Origin: Planctomicrobium piriforme | Lineage (GTDB): Bacteria; Planctomycetota; Planctomycetia; Planctomycetales; Planctomycetaceae | Length of the DNA stretch: 64,000 nt | Assembly: GCF_900113665.1 (NCBI RefSeq) | Contig: NZ_FOQD01000004.1 | Span: forward strand, 186,001 to 250,000 | Direction: 5' to 3' | Shown: piece by piece, positions 35,585 through 43,360 of the stretch | Layout of the letters: each line of letters starts with the position of its first letter | How positions within the stretch are numbered: the stretch's first letter is position 1 | The notes under the pieces: model-generated | The model's input: the letters and a program-made list of their open reading frames with translations, nothing else | The model's database searches: none | What the model was told of the DNA's origin: nothing | Made by a program: the position numbers and the translations under genes

Positions 35585-35687
35585 TCGCCGGCCAGCGAAC
35601 AACCCGTTCTCAGGATGTTTCTCCCCCGGGAGAAGTGGTGACCCTTGGCCGGCGACCCACAGCGCATCTTGAGAACGGGTTGTTTTT
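35585..35687 (+). ncRNA. Leader RNA with interleaved stems and terminator
   Basis: Stem 1: 35585-35594 (TCGCCGGCCA) with 35646-35655, perfect 10 bp. Stem 2: 35598-35617 (AACAACCCGTTCTCAGGATG) with 35665-35684, 19 of 20, then a T-tract to 35687. Stem 2's 5' strand lies inside stem 1's loop, so the two must alternate or form a pseudoknot. A local hairpin, TTCTCCC-CC-GGGAGAA (35619-35634), lies in the loop. It precedes the operon starting at 35708. Confidence 0.7.
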
Positions 35688-35707
35688 GTTTATGGGGAAG
35701 GGCTGCA

Positions 35708-35956
35708 ATGCAGACTCAGTCGTTGTCATTCATTCTCGTCCATCACAACATTGGGCGTGGAATTCCTCTTCCGACGTATCTCGACCCTTCTCAGATTGAG
35801 TCGATTTGCGCTCAGCGAGACGGGTCTTTAATACGCACAAAGACTGGTCAGACGCTCGCGGTGATTCAGGACATCACGTTGGTCATGGAACTAATTCAGC
35901 GGACATCAGACACAAAACTGGGACAGCAAATAGATCTCAATGAGGACACGCCATGA
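35708..35956 (+). CDS. Small protein, first gene of the recombinase operon
   Basis: 82 residues, AAGGG 6 bases before the ATG at 35708. Beta-alpha character (QSLSFILVHHNIGRGIPLPT, DGSLIRTKTGQTLAVIQD). Its stop overlaps the next start (ATGA). Expression would depend on the leader RNA's terminator. No family recognised; an unannotated regulator of the recombinase is possible. Confidence 0.6.
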   Translation: MQTQSLSFILVHHNIGRGIPLPTYLDPSQIESICAQRDGSLIRTKTGQTLAVIQDITLVMELIQRTSDTKLGQQIDLNEDTP

Positions 35957-36381
35957 ACACCGACTACCCCCAGCCCGGCCCGGAACTCGACCGACTCGTC
36001 GCGGAGGCGATTGGGATTGATTCCGATTTTCACAACTGGCGACCAGAAAACGCTTCTGCCTACAACAGTGAGCGTCACAACTGGGACTGCCTTCGTTGCA
36101 ACATGGAAATTGACACTGACATGCCTTCTAAATCAGAGCAGGCAGAGATTGATGATGGAAAGTGCGTACCTGCCTATTCCACCGACTGGAACGACGCGAT
36201 GCTCGCCGCGGAGAAGGCGGGGCTGTTTGATATTCCTCATGGAATTGCAATTAGCCGCTGGAAGGACAGAGATCCCGGCGTTGACGCATGGTATTGCGTA
36301 GGCGATTTGCAGTCTTCTGGAACAACGACCACGGGACCGCACGCAATCAGCATCGCCATCCTCAGACTGAAAGGGAAGTAA
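35953..36381 (+). CDS. Phage ABA-sandwich-domain-like protein
   Basis: 142 residues. PGPELDRLVAEAIGIDSDFH and PAYSTDWNDAMLAAEKAGLF match the Phage_ABA_S-type pattern (P-x-x-ELD-x-LVAE and YSTD). A Cys pair (CLRC) interrupts it. It is coupled to the next gene by TAATG, and its last 16 coding bases recur at the end of the next gene. Function unknown. Confidence 0.6.
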   Translation: MNTDYPQPGPELDRLVAEAIGIDSDFHNWRPENASAYNSERHNWDCLRCNMEIDTDMPSKSEQAEIDDGKCVPAYSTDWNDAMLAAEKAGLFDIPHGIAISRWKDRDPGVDAWYCVGDLQSSGTTTTGPHAISIAILRLKGK

Positions 36382-36689
36382 TGAAACTTCGCAAGTCGCT
36401 GCCAGTGAAGCTTGAGTTTCATGAACTGTTTCACCTCTACACACATGAGCCTAAAGATCAGCGTGATTGGATGGCCCACACCTGCATTGGACGAATTCGC
36501 GTCCACTACGACAAAAGGGATTCAACACCAACTGATCAGCGATGGTCCTTCATGTTCGATTCCCCTTTATCAATTGAAGTAAGGGGTGATAAAGGACCAT
36601 TTTCATCTCGTGACGTAGCGATTCAGGCTGCGATTGATTTTTACAATGACTTTCTCGAAAGCCTGATTGTTCTTTTGAAAGGGAAGTAA
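36381..36689 (+). CDS. Small protein of the recombinase operon
   Basis: 102 residues, beta-rich with aromatic residues (LEFHELFHLYTHEPKDQRDW, RWSFMFDSPLSIEV). It starts inside TAATG of the previous gene and ends in TAATG with the recombinase. It shares a 16-bp 3' end with the upstream gene (TGAAAGGGAAGTAATG), which also provides the ribosome-binding site. Function unknown. Confidence 0.55.
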   Translation: MKLRKSLPVKLEFHELFHLYTHEPKDQRDWMAHTCIGRIRVHYDKRDSTPTDQRWSFMFDSPLSIEVRGDKGPFSSRDVAIQAAIDFYNDFLESLIVLLKGK

Positions 36690-37750
36690 TGGCCAGCAAC
36701 CATCTCCTTCGTAGCCAATCCCTGCAGGAACGCCACCGCCGGGAGCGACTTGCCGCCGGCCGCGCAAGAGCGGCCCGCATCGCAGCACTGGTGGCTCCTT
36801 CGGCGCCGCACGTCCCGACAGCCTACGCCTACGGTCGGATCAGCCACGATGAGCAGGCCAAGACGGGGGAATCGATCGAGGCGCAGCAGCAGCGCACGCA
36901 GGACTTCTACAAACTGCAACTGGCACACACCAATGTCGTCTGGGGCGGCTTCTACTCAGAGCCCGGTCACATCTCCGCGTACAAGAAGAACTTCTTCAAC
37001 CGCCCGACGGCGAAACTGGTTGTCGGACAGATGAAACCCGGCGATCACTTCATCATCGACAAGATCGACCGGCTCTGGCGCTCGATTCGGGACTTCTCCG
37101 AAGTGCTGACCTGGATGCGGAATCAGCAGATTAACCTGCACATCGTGAACCTCATGGGCGCTCAGGTCAGTCTCGGGACGCCGATGGGCGACTTCATGGT
37201 GACGATGATGGTCGCCACGGCCCAGCTCGAGTCCGCCCAGAAGTCCGACCGCGTCAAGGCGGCGCTCCGGCACGGCATGTCGCAGGGATACTGGAAGTCC
37301 AGTTGCACTCCGCTCGGCTGCCTGGTCACCGGAAAAAGGCCGAAGCGGCGGATTCACTGGGACTGGCCGACGCGGTCGATCATGGCTCAGATCGTCTATC
37401 TCCATGAGGAATGCGGGATCGGATTTTTCAGGATGCCCACGAGGCTCCGCGCACACATGGAAGCGATGTTTCCCGACAAGGAGTTCGACTGGCGATTCTG
37501 GACGGATCGCCGGTGTTCGCTCGGGTACATCTACGAGAAGCACTACCGGCTCGTCGATCACCCGATGAAGGTCGACTTCCAGAACATCCAACGCGGTAAG
37601 ACCAAGGCCGCGCGTCACATCGGAAACGAAACAGGGACGGCAAATGCCGCCCCTGTGGGTGCCTCTTCGGATTCTGCGGCCGAGGTTCACTCGACTGGCC
37701 ATGGTCCAGACGACGGAACCGCGATGTCAGCCACGTCCCCGATCAGTTGA
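36689..37750 (+). CDS. Serine recombinase (resolvase/integrase family)
   Basis: 353 residues. The catalytic domain begins AYAYGRISHDEQAKTGESIE with the active Ser in GRIS, then DHFIIDKIDRLWRSIRDFSE with the catalytic-domain arginines, a typical resolvase E-helix region (GDFMVTMMVATAQLESAQKS) and a C-terminal DNA-binding part. It is shorter than the large serine integrases and has no obvious zinc ribbon. It could integrate the phage or invert DNA; no att site is identified. Its 3' end overlaps a convergent gene by 64 bp. Confidence 0.8.
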   Translation: MASNHLLRSQSLQERHRRERLAAGRARAARIAALVAPSAPHVPTAYAYGRISHDEQAKTGESIEAQQQRTQDFYKLQLAHTNVVWGGFYSEPGHISAYKKNFFNRPTAKLVVGQMKPGDHFIIDKIDRLWRSIRDFSEVLTWMRNQQINLHIVNLMGAQVSLGTPMGDFMVTMMVATAQLESAQKSDRVKAALRHGMSQGYWKSSCTPLGCLVTGKRPKRRIHWDWPTRSIMAQIVYLHEECGIGFFRMPTRLRAHMEAMFPDKEFDWRFWTDRRCSLGYIYEKHYRLVDHPMKVDFQNIQRGKTKAARHIGNETGTANAAPVGASSDSAAEVHSTGHGPDDGTAMSATSPIS

Positions 37751-38052
37751 TCGAGTTGGCTGGCGTCCATTGCAGATCCCTTGGCGGCCAGTGATCTCGC
37801 CATCTTCCAGTCATCGCCCTTGTACCCGGAGTCCTTCAGCGCACGTCTGATTTGGTGTTTGGCGATCAGACCGCCTTTCTTGATCTGGGCTCTGGCCGAC
37901 GCCTGGCTTTGGCACCCGCGAATCAGATTCAGCAGTGCCGTGATGATTGCGAGGATCGTGAGCGGGTCGATCGTCGCCGGGGCGTTTGGATTCGCTTCCG
38001 CATTGGCGTCCGTGATAGCACTCGTCAGCAGCGTCTCTGTGTCTTCATTCAT
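37687..38052 (-). CDS. Unknown protein with one hydrophobic segment
   Basis: 121 residues. An AGGA-like site precedes the ATG. A hydrophobic stretch DPLTILAIITALLNLIRGC (about residues 29-47) may be a membrane span, followed by Lys-rich helices (KKGGLIAKHQIRRALKDSGY). It is convergent with the recombinase and last in the lysis-like group. A holin role is possible but unsupported. Confidence 0.5.
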   Translation of the reverse strand: MNEDTETLLTSAITDANAEANPNAPATIDPLTILAIITALLNLIRGCQSQASARAQIKKGGLIAKHQIRRALKDSGYKGDDWKMARSLAAKGSAMDASQLDQLIGDVADIAVPSSGPWPVE

Positions 38053-38112
38053 TAGTTCTGTCCTGCGGGTGGTGGTGCTTTAAGGATGCTGTGCTGAGGG
38101 CAACAAAGCAGA

Positions 38113-38511
38113 TCAGTCTGGAACCCAGACCTGCTTGCAGTAGCCGCCAAAGCACCGCGTCTCGTAGTGACCGCTTGGGGATTTAGGCGACCGTGCCGAT
38201 TGCTCGAACTTGGCACCCAACTCCTTTTCATGAATCGCGGAGTGCAACTTCTCCTGGTCCGAAGGCGATAGCGATTCGATCACCGTCGCCGAGACACCAT
38301 GCTCCAGCAGGTGCTGGCGGATCGGCCTGCCTGGATGCGACCACGTCCGGTTGCGATACCAGAGCGTGATAAACGCCTCGACCGGAATTCCTTGGACTTC
38401 CAGTTGCGGACTTCGAGACTGAACTGGGACAGGATCAGCAGCCCAGAGGGACCATGCGGTTTCGCCGTATGCGGTTCCGCACAACAACAACAGAATGAGG
38501 ATCGATTTCAC
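38113..38511 (-). CDS. Secreted protein
   Basis: 132 residues. Residues 1-16 (MKSILILLLLCGTAYG) form a signal peptide, possibly lipoprotein-like with Cys 11. The mature part has paired Cys near the end (CFGGYC). It overlaps the start of the peptidase gene product (ATGA at 38508). In this location a spanin or lysis accessory is a natural guess, but nothing specific is visible. Confidence 0.55.
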   Translation of the reverse strand: MKSILILLLLCGTAYGETAWSLWAADPVPVQSRSPQLEVQGIPVEAFITLWYRNRTWSHPGRPIRQHLLEHGVSATVIESLSPSDQEKLHSAIHEKELGAKFEQSARSPKSPSGHYETRCFGGYCKQVWVPD

Positions 38512-39446
38512 CAGATGCTCCAGTCGATGTTCCGTTTCGGGAAGCCTTTGAATCCCGACACGGCGAACGAATCGTTCTGCCGCAACATCTTGTTGCAGGT
38601 GTCGGCATCCACCCAGAATGTCCCGTCCGGCTGCTCGTGCCGCTTGGGGCCGCTGAAGTAGGTCGCGCCCCAGGACGAGTTGTCACACAGCAGGCCGGGC
38701 CGGCCGAAGCTGTCATCGGCCGCAATGAAGCACATACAGTGGCTCCAGCTTCCCGACGGACGGCAGAACCCGTCGTTGTCGCGTTTCGCCGTGAAACCCT
38801 GATTCGAACAGACCGGGACCGGATAGCCATTGAAGATCGCGTCGCGGGCCTGTTCGTAGGTGTTGACGAGCGCCGTCTGCTGGATCGGATGTTCGTCGGC
38901 GATCTGCTCCAAGGCGTCGGCATTCGATGGGCCGCGGTATCCCCAATCCTTCGCTCGGTCGCCCGAGTAACTGGTCAGATCAACCCCATCGTAGGGTTGG
39001 CGGAACAGGATGCCGTGATCCTTCACCGCCTGCGCGGCCCAGGCTCCAACAGATCCGTCGCCTCGCCCCAGCCGGCCCTTGCCGACCAGCACGCGGGACG
39101 TGAAGTAAATCCACTCGGTCGCCGGCATCTTTTCTGGGAACTCTTCAGCATCCCCTTTTAGGAAGATGTCCACCGCCATTGTCAGTGCGACGCCCTTCAT
39201 CCAGCCGAACGACACGCAATCGCCGATCAGTTGCCGCAGGATCGGGTAAGCCTTCTCGCCATAGGCCTTTTCGAGCATTTTGTAGAGTAGGGCAATTTGC
39301 CCGGCTCCGGTTCCTGCGATGTCAGTGCCGGCCGCGCTGAGTAGCGGCATATCCTGCATGACACGCTCAACTTCCTTGTTGACCGTATACGTCCGCTCGT
39401 CCGGGGGAACCCATCCAAACGGTGGCTGTTGAATCGCGTCGCTCAT
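38508..39446 (-). CDS. Papain-like cysteine peptidase
   Basis: 312 residues. The triad is visible: IGDCVSFGW with the active Cys (near residue 90), GSWSHCMCFIAADDS with the His (near residue 235), and LLCDNSSWGATYFSG with the N-S-x-WG-type Asn (near residue 255). No signal peptide; it lies next to two secreted proteins. C1-type peptidases are uncommon in phages; it could cleave peptidoglycan cross-links or virion proteins. The substrate is inferred. Confidence 0.7.
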   Translation of the reverse strand: MSDAIQQPPFGWVPPDERTYTVNKEVERVMQDMPLLSAAGTDIAGTGAGQIALLYKMLEKAYGEKAYPILRQLIGDCVSFGWMKGVALTMAVDIFLKGDAEEFPEKMPATEWIYFTSRVLVGKGRLGRGDGSVGAWAAQAVKDHGILFRQPYDGVDLTSYSGDRAKDWGYRGPSNADALEQIADEHPIQQTALVNTYEQARDAIFNGYPVPVCSNQGFTAKRDNDGFCRPSGSWSHCMCFIAADDSFGRPGLLCDNSSWGATYFSGPKRHEQPDGTFWVDADTCNKMLRQNDSFAVSGFKGFPKRNIDWSIW

Positions 39447-39506
39447 GAGACTTCTCGGTGTGTTGGAACTTTTGTGGTGTGAAACGAACTCAGCAGAGAC
39501 GGCGGA

Positions 39507-40307
39507 TCAGTTTCCGATGAAGCCCTTGATTCCATTGAGCTCCTGTTGAATCCCCTGAATCGTCCCCTTCAGCGTCTCGTTCGAAGCGTCCGTAGCCGCT
39601 GGCACAGAAGCCGCCTTGGCATCCACCGCTCGAAGCCCGATCGCAATATCATCGAACGCTCCAACGGCCTTCGAGATGTCCGTAACGGGACTCATCGTCG
39701 CGACAAAAAACTGCTGAAAACTTGTCCAGCGGGACTTCGCGTCGTCGTCAATGATCACGGTCGCGCGACTTGCTGTTGCAAATTCCGACTTCAACTTGTC
39801 GAGCGTCCAACCCAGCGCGGCAGCCTGACTCGCTGAGTTTTGAAGGGCATCCGCGAGTTTTGTCGCCTCGCCCGATTTCCGATTCACGAGTTTTGCGGCG
39901 TTGTAGGCGCTCAATTGCAGGCCAGTCAGCGTTGGACCTGGGGTCGGAGGAGGCGGAACGGGCCCAGGTCCGGGACCGGGAGTCGGAGTTCCAACCTGCA
40001 CTGTGTGCTTACTGACGGCAATGCTCGATTTTCCATCCACCGTCTTCGCCGTCGCGAGCAGGAACGTGTACGGCGCCGATTCCCCGGATGCAAAAACGCA
40101 CTTCTGATTGCTCTCGACCGGCAGGAACGCCTTGTCGGAGTTCGCCAGGATCCAGACGAGCGAATCACAGTCAGAGCTCGAGCCATCCAAAATGATCAGG
40201 TCGCCCGGGGAAGCCTTTTCGGGGCCCTTGATGACGGAAGTCGCCTGCGCGAACGCCATGCAGGGAAGCAGAAACAGCACCGTCGCGAACGTCAGAAATT
40301 GTCGCAT
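39507..40307 (-). CDS. Secreted PKD-like protein with proline linker
   Basis: 266 residues. Signal peptide MRQFLTFATVLFLLPCMAFA, then a PKD-like beta domain (GPEKASPGDLIILDGSSSDC; YTFLLATAKTVDGKSSIAVS), a Pro/Gly linker near residues 110-128 (PTPGPGPGPVPPPP) and a helical C-terminal domain. It looks like an exported protein that spans a matrix or binds a surface. Role in lysis or attachment unknown. Confidence 0.6.
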   Translation of the reverse strand: MRQFLTFATVLFLLPCMAFAQATSVIKGPEKASPGDLIILDGSSSDCDSLVWILANSDKAFLPVESNQKCVFASGESAPYTFLLATAKTVDGKSSIAVSKHTVQVGTPTPGPGPGPVPPPPTPGPTLTGLQLSAYNAAKLVNRKSGEATKLADALQNSASQAAALGWTLDKLKSEFATASRATVIIDDDAKSRWTSFQQFFVATMSPVTDISKAVGAFDDIAIGLRAVDAKAASVPAATDASNETLKGTIQGIQQELNGIKGFIGN

Positions 40308-40370
40308 CGAAAAGCACCTCGCAAGGGGAAGGGTGAAGCAGCACTAACAGCAAATCAGCACGACAGTCCG

Positions 40371-40718
40371 TTACCAGACAGACCAGTCGACCTGCTTGAA
40401 GGACTCGACGGCTCGGTCGATCAGCGTCGAAGCCAGCGAGAGCAAAGACTTCTTGATCGCACCGTCGACCGCGGGCTCAATGAAGTTCGGGACATAAGGC
40501 AGGTCGTAAGGGACGATGACCGCGTCGATGAACTGCTCCAGAGCCAACAGCACGATCTGCTTTTTCTCGGGACCGGTGTGCGGCAACTTCTGGGCAACCC
40601 CGACGAGCTCGATCACGGCCGCCTGGACGAGGCCGACAATCTCCCACAGTGAAACGGAGCCATCCGACAGCGCGTCCTTGTACTTCGCGATCAGCCGGTC
40701 GAGTGCTTCCTGGAACAT
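40371..40718 (-). CDS. Helical protein, holin-like amphipathic helices
   Basis: 115 residues from the ATG at 40718 with GGGAG upstream. SLWEIVGLVQAAVIELVGVA and KKQIVLLALEQFIDAVIVPY are amphipathic or hydrophobic helices. The C-terminus is helical (KKSLLSLASTLIDRAVESF). This resembles small phage membrane or bacteriocin-like helical proteins; whether it acts as a holin cannot be told. Confidence 0.55.
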   Translation of the reverse strand: MFQEALDRLIAKYKDALSDGSVSLWEIVGLVQAAVIELVGVAQKLPHTGPEKKQIVLLALEQFIDAVIVPYDLPYVPNFIEPAVDGAIKKSLLSLASTLIDRAVESFKQVDWSVW

Positions 40719-40757
40719 ATTCGTCGCTCCCTGAGTGTGAAAAAGTGTTTTAACAGG

Positions 40758-40773
40758 AAGCAATCTTGCTACC
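40758..40773 (-). promoter_or_regulatory. 16-bp palindrome upstream of the 115-aa gene
   Basis: GAAGCAATCTTGCTAC, 39 bp before the start at 40718. Confidence 0.55.
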
Positions 40774-40868
40774 ACGACGCAACTTTGTCGAGAGATTTCA
40801 AGATTTTTAACCTGCTTGCGTGGAAAACACTTGCGACTCAGACAGGACGCATCAGAGCTACCCGCCTG

Positions 40869-40897
40869 TTGACGGCAACCGCCGGCGTCAGTAATTT
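40869..40897 (+). promoter_or_regulatory. Candidate promoter of the second leader RNA
   Basis: TTGACG (40869-40874), 17-bp spacer, TAATTT (40892-40897, weak -10). The predicted start (about 40904) coincides with the first base of the leader's stem. Confidence 0.5.
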
Positions 40898-40903
40898 CGA
40901 GAC

Positions 40904-41005
40904 GTCACCCATAAGGATTCCTACCGCAAACGCCTCTCTTTCCGGGGGTCGTCCGCGGTGGGAATCACTGTGGGTGACGCGGCCTCCGGAAAGCGGGGCT
41001 TTTTT
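40904..41005 (+). ncRNA. Second leader RNA with interleaved stems and terminator
   Basis: Stem 1: GTCACCCA (40904-40911) with 40971-40978, plus GATTCCTACCGC (40916-40927) with 40955-40966. Stem 2: 40932-40947 (GCCTCTCTTTCCGGGG) with 40984-40999, 15 of 16 including wobbles, then six T residues. Stem 2's 5' strand again lies inside stem 1's loop, as in the RNA at 35585. It precedes the operon at 41069. Confidence 0.7.
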
Positions 41006-41068
41006 GTTGCGCAGATGGGAAAGACGACGTTTACGCTTTAAAGCATAAACTCGAAGCGGGACGCAGAA

Positions 41069-41329
41069 ATGGCCTACGATCCAGAAGAAGACTTCGAAGA
41101 ATCATGCCGTGGCGTCGAGCATTTCGAGGCAGATCTGGAACGACTTCTCGAACGAATGGCCGACGAATACGTCATCTCCCGCGCAGAACTGGTCGGAGTC
41201 CTTCACATAACCGCCGCCCGCATCTGCCTTTCGCAGATCGACGAGGATGATGAAGACGACGATGACGACTCAGAAAATGGCCCGGACGAACCGGAACCGG
41301 CCCCAGCCGTAAGTCAGGAGTCCACCTGA
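41069..41329 (+). CDS. Acidic small protein
   Basis: 86 residues. Helices with many Glu/Arg (FEADLERLLERMADEYVISR) and an Asp/Glu-rich C-terminus (DEDDEDDDDDSENGPDEPE). It is the first gene after leader RNA 2 and is coupled to the next by TGATG. An acidic, DNA-mimic-like surface is possible; no family recognised. Confidence 0.55.
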   Translation: MAYDPEEDFEESCRGVEHFEADLERLLERMADEYVISRAELVGVLHITAARICLSQIDEDDEDDDDDSENGPDEPEPAPAVSQEST

Positions 41330-41619
41330 TGCCACGGCCAAGCATCCTGAAACGCCTGTATTCTTGGTTGCAGTCTCGCAGAATTGGCGAGATCCGCTAC
41401 GTCTGGGCAAGCCCTAAAATGAGCGGTCCACTTGAGATGCTGCTGCCTCCAGCCTTGTGGGAAGGAGTTGTCGATTTCGACAACAAGGTCCGCCTCCACA
41501 TGTACCAGGAGGAATGGACCGGCTTCGACTGGGCAACCAAAGGGCGGGTCACCGTTCGCTTCAAAGACGCCGCCGATGTCATTTCAGGCAAAGTGCAACC
41601 TGAACTGGAGCGGTTCTGA
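41329..41619 (+). CDS. Small unknown protein
   Basis: 96 residues. LEMLLPPALWEGVVDFDNKV, then an aromatic-rich middle and a C-terminal strand (GRVTVRFKDAADVISGKVQP). TGATG junctions on both sides show translational coupling in one operon. Function unknown. Confidence 0.55.
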   Translation: MPRPSILKRLYSWLQSRRIGEIRYVWASPKMSGPLEMLLPPALWEGVVDFDNKVRLHMYQEEWTGFDWATKGRVTVRFKDAADVISGKVQPELERF

Positions 41620-41960
41620 TGCGGGCTGAAGACTGGTCAGGTTCTGGCTCTCAGCGAAAGAACGCAGGAAATCCCTGCCTCTACCCACACGCTTCTCGCC
41701 ATAAATCACTTCCCCAGAACTACTTCGTTCCCGCCGGCACGCCCGCCCTCTTCAAAAAGGTCGGCGACTCTTCCTGGCGACCCATCACCACCAAACGGGA
41801 AAACATCTTCGATGATACCTACAGGTCCACCCAGGCCACCTACGTCTTCTTCTCCGCAGGGAATCTCCTCTGCGTCAAAAAGAACCTCGTTCAGCGACAG
41901 CCGCAAGTATCCGACCAGCGGCAAAACCTTGGCACCAATAGCCATGAGTCGGATCGGTAA
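41619..41960 (+). CDS. Small unknown protein
   Basis: 113 residues, starting within the previous stop (TGATG). Central pattern FVPAGTPALFKKVGDSSWRP and TYVFFSAGNLLCVKKNLV suggests a compact beta domain. The antisense frame 41706-42002 was considered and rejected because this frame keeps the operon coupling. Its end is followed by the hairpin-rich gene-free region. Confidence 0.5.
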   Translation: MRAEDWSGSGSQRKNAGNPCLYPHASRHKSLPQNYFVPAGTPALFKKVGDSSWRPITTKRENIFDDTYRSTQATYVFFSAGNLLCVKKNLVQRQPQVSDQRQNLGTNSHESDR

Positions 41961-42029
41961 AGCAGCCCAGAACCGACCGGGAGGCCGAACGGCACCCGAC
42001 AATCGATGGGGACCAAAAGGAGAGACATC

Positions 42030-42780
42030 CGCCTCGCGCTAAAGATCACCAGCGCCCTTGACGCGAGGACCGGCCCTACATTCCAGGGCCGCGCCGGTAA
42101 AACACCGGGGATCGATCCTTGCCAGCCATCATGGCCGGCAAACACAGGGACCAGACGCGAGTAGCATCCGCCTGGCCTAGCCCGACAGACTGCAGTCGTG
42201 CGCCACCTCCAAGCGCCAGCACACTCGCTGGCCGACAGCCATTGACGATGGCAATGACGGTTTTGGCCTCCACGATTCCTTCCGGGTCGTCTCTCAAGGT
42301 GCTGGTACGTCATCACTTAACCCATTCTGGATTAAGTGTATCCCACCCATCTTACCACCCCGATTTTGAACTCGCGTTCTCGGGAGGGAATATGAAGTCA
42401 AACGCCGACTCGAATGGGGGCCTCCCCCGGGTGGTCGGAAAACGCGTCCGCCAGCAAAAACACAGGGTTCCAGAGAGGTTCCCGGTCTCTCCGCGCCGAA
42501 CGGAAGCTGCAAAGCGTTGTGAGATATAGACTTACGACGAACTGAATACGCCTCTCCACCTCTCAATGGGGCCTATGCGTATCACAACGCTTCATATCCT
42601 GAGTCATCATCACTCAGTGTCATAAGCGTAGTGTAGGATGCAGGTTGCAGCAGCAGTGGAGCTGTAACTGCTGACTGCGGGTCACCGCCCAGGAAAGAGA
42701 CCTGAATGCTTGTCATCACATAGCGGACCAGTTGCCAGGATGAGGTCTGATCTCGACACTGACCTCGTCTCAATGCTCTG
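42030..42780. other. Hairpin-dense gene-free region, possible large structured RNA
   Basis: Several consecutive perfect stems: 42032-42038 with 42062-42068; CGGCCCT (42071-42077) with 42085-42091; CCGGT with ACCGG (42094-42108); TTGCC...GGCAA (42119-42141); GCCAGC with GCTGGC (42215-42232); CACTTAA with TTAAGTG (42314-42338); CTGAGT with ACTCAG (42599-42617); CAGCAGT with ACTGCTG (42651-42673). No ORF is convincing on either strand. It may be a large phage noncoding RNA; strand unknown. Confidence 0.4.
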
Positions 42781-42826
42781 CCGTAACGTCATTGTGTCAT
42801 AGGCTCTTGCGGCGAACATGAGCGCA

Positions 42827-42867
42827 TAAAAAAACCCCTGCGAGACCATTCAAGGCCTTGCAGGGGT
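42827..42867 (-). terminator. Rho-independent terminator after the 126-aa gene
   Basis: ACCCCTGC (42834-42841) with GCAGGGGT (42860-42867), followed on the minus strand by TTTTTTATG. Confidence 0.9.
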
Positions 42868-42886
42868 GAGAGTGTGATTCAGATCA

Positions 42887-43267
42887 CTACTTGCCGGTTG
42901 CAGTGTCCAGAAAGGCGCGTCCGGCTGCGGCAACGTCTTCCCGGACCAGACTGCGGAAGATGTTGATACTGATCATCTTTGGACGACTGACCCCGTTGCT
43001 GATCTCGACACAATCGGGAACGCCTGCGTCGGAGCTGCGACAGAGTCCGAAAGTGATCGGCTTGCCAGGGGCGCTGGATTGCAGGGCCGCGATTGCCGCC
43101 GCTTTGACGGACGCCGGAAGGTTTGTGCCTTTCAATGCATCGATCTGAGTCTGCAGAGCGGTGTCGACACTGGACGGGACAGCGCGAACGCTGGTCGGGT
43201 CGAGATTCCATTTCCCCCGGCTATTGGGGTCGCTCTTGCTGGTCTTGTTGGTGGTTGCAGTAGCCAT
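42887..43267 (-). CDS. Unknown protein
   Basis: 126 residues. Ser/Thr/Asn-rich N-terminus, then a helical part (LPASVKAAAIAALQSSAPG) and two Cys (LCRSS, DCVEIS). GGAG precedes the ATG at about 10-base spacing. The 16-base leader CACACCCAAACCGGAG is shared with the sigma-like gene upstream, suggesting a duplicated leader. Function unknown. Confidence 0.5.
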   Translation of the reverse strand: MATATTNKTSKSDPNSRGKWNLDPTSVRAVPSSVDTALQTQIDALKGTNLPASVKAAAIAALQSSAPGKPITFGLCRSSDAGVPDCVEISNGVSRPKMISINIFRSLVREDVAAAGRAFLDTATGK

Positions 43268-43360
43268 AGGTCTGAACTCCGGTTTGGGTGTGATTCGCCC
43301 TGTCTCGTCAGTGTCAGGCGGGCAATCCTGACAGACCGGCCAGCGCGGCCGGTTTCGACT

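Noticed and set aside
41891..42529. Frames on both strands in the hairpin-dense region
   Set aside because: No ribosome-binding site, unusual Arg/Trp/Cys composition and no coupling to the operon.
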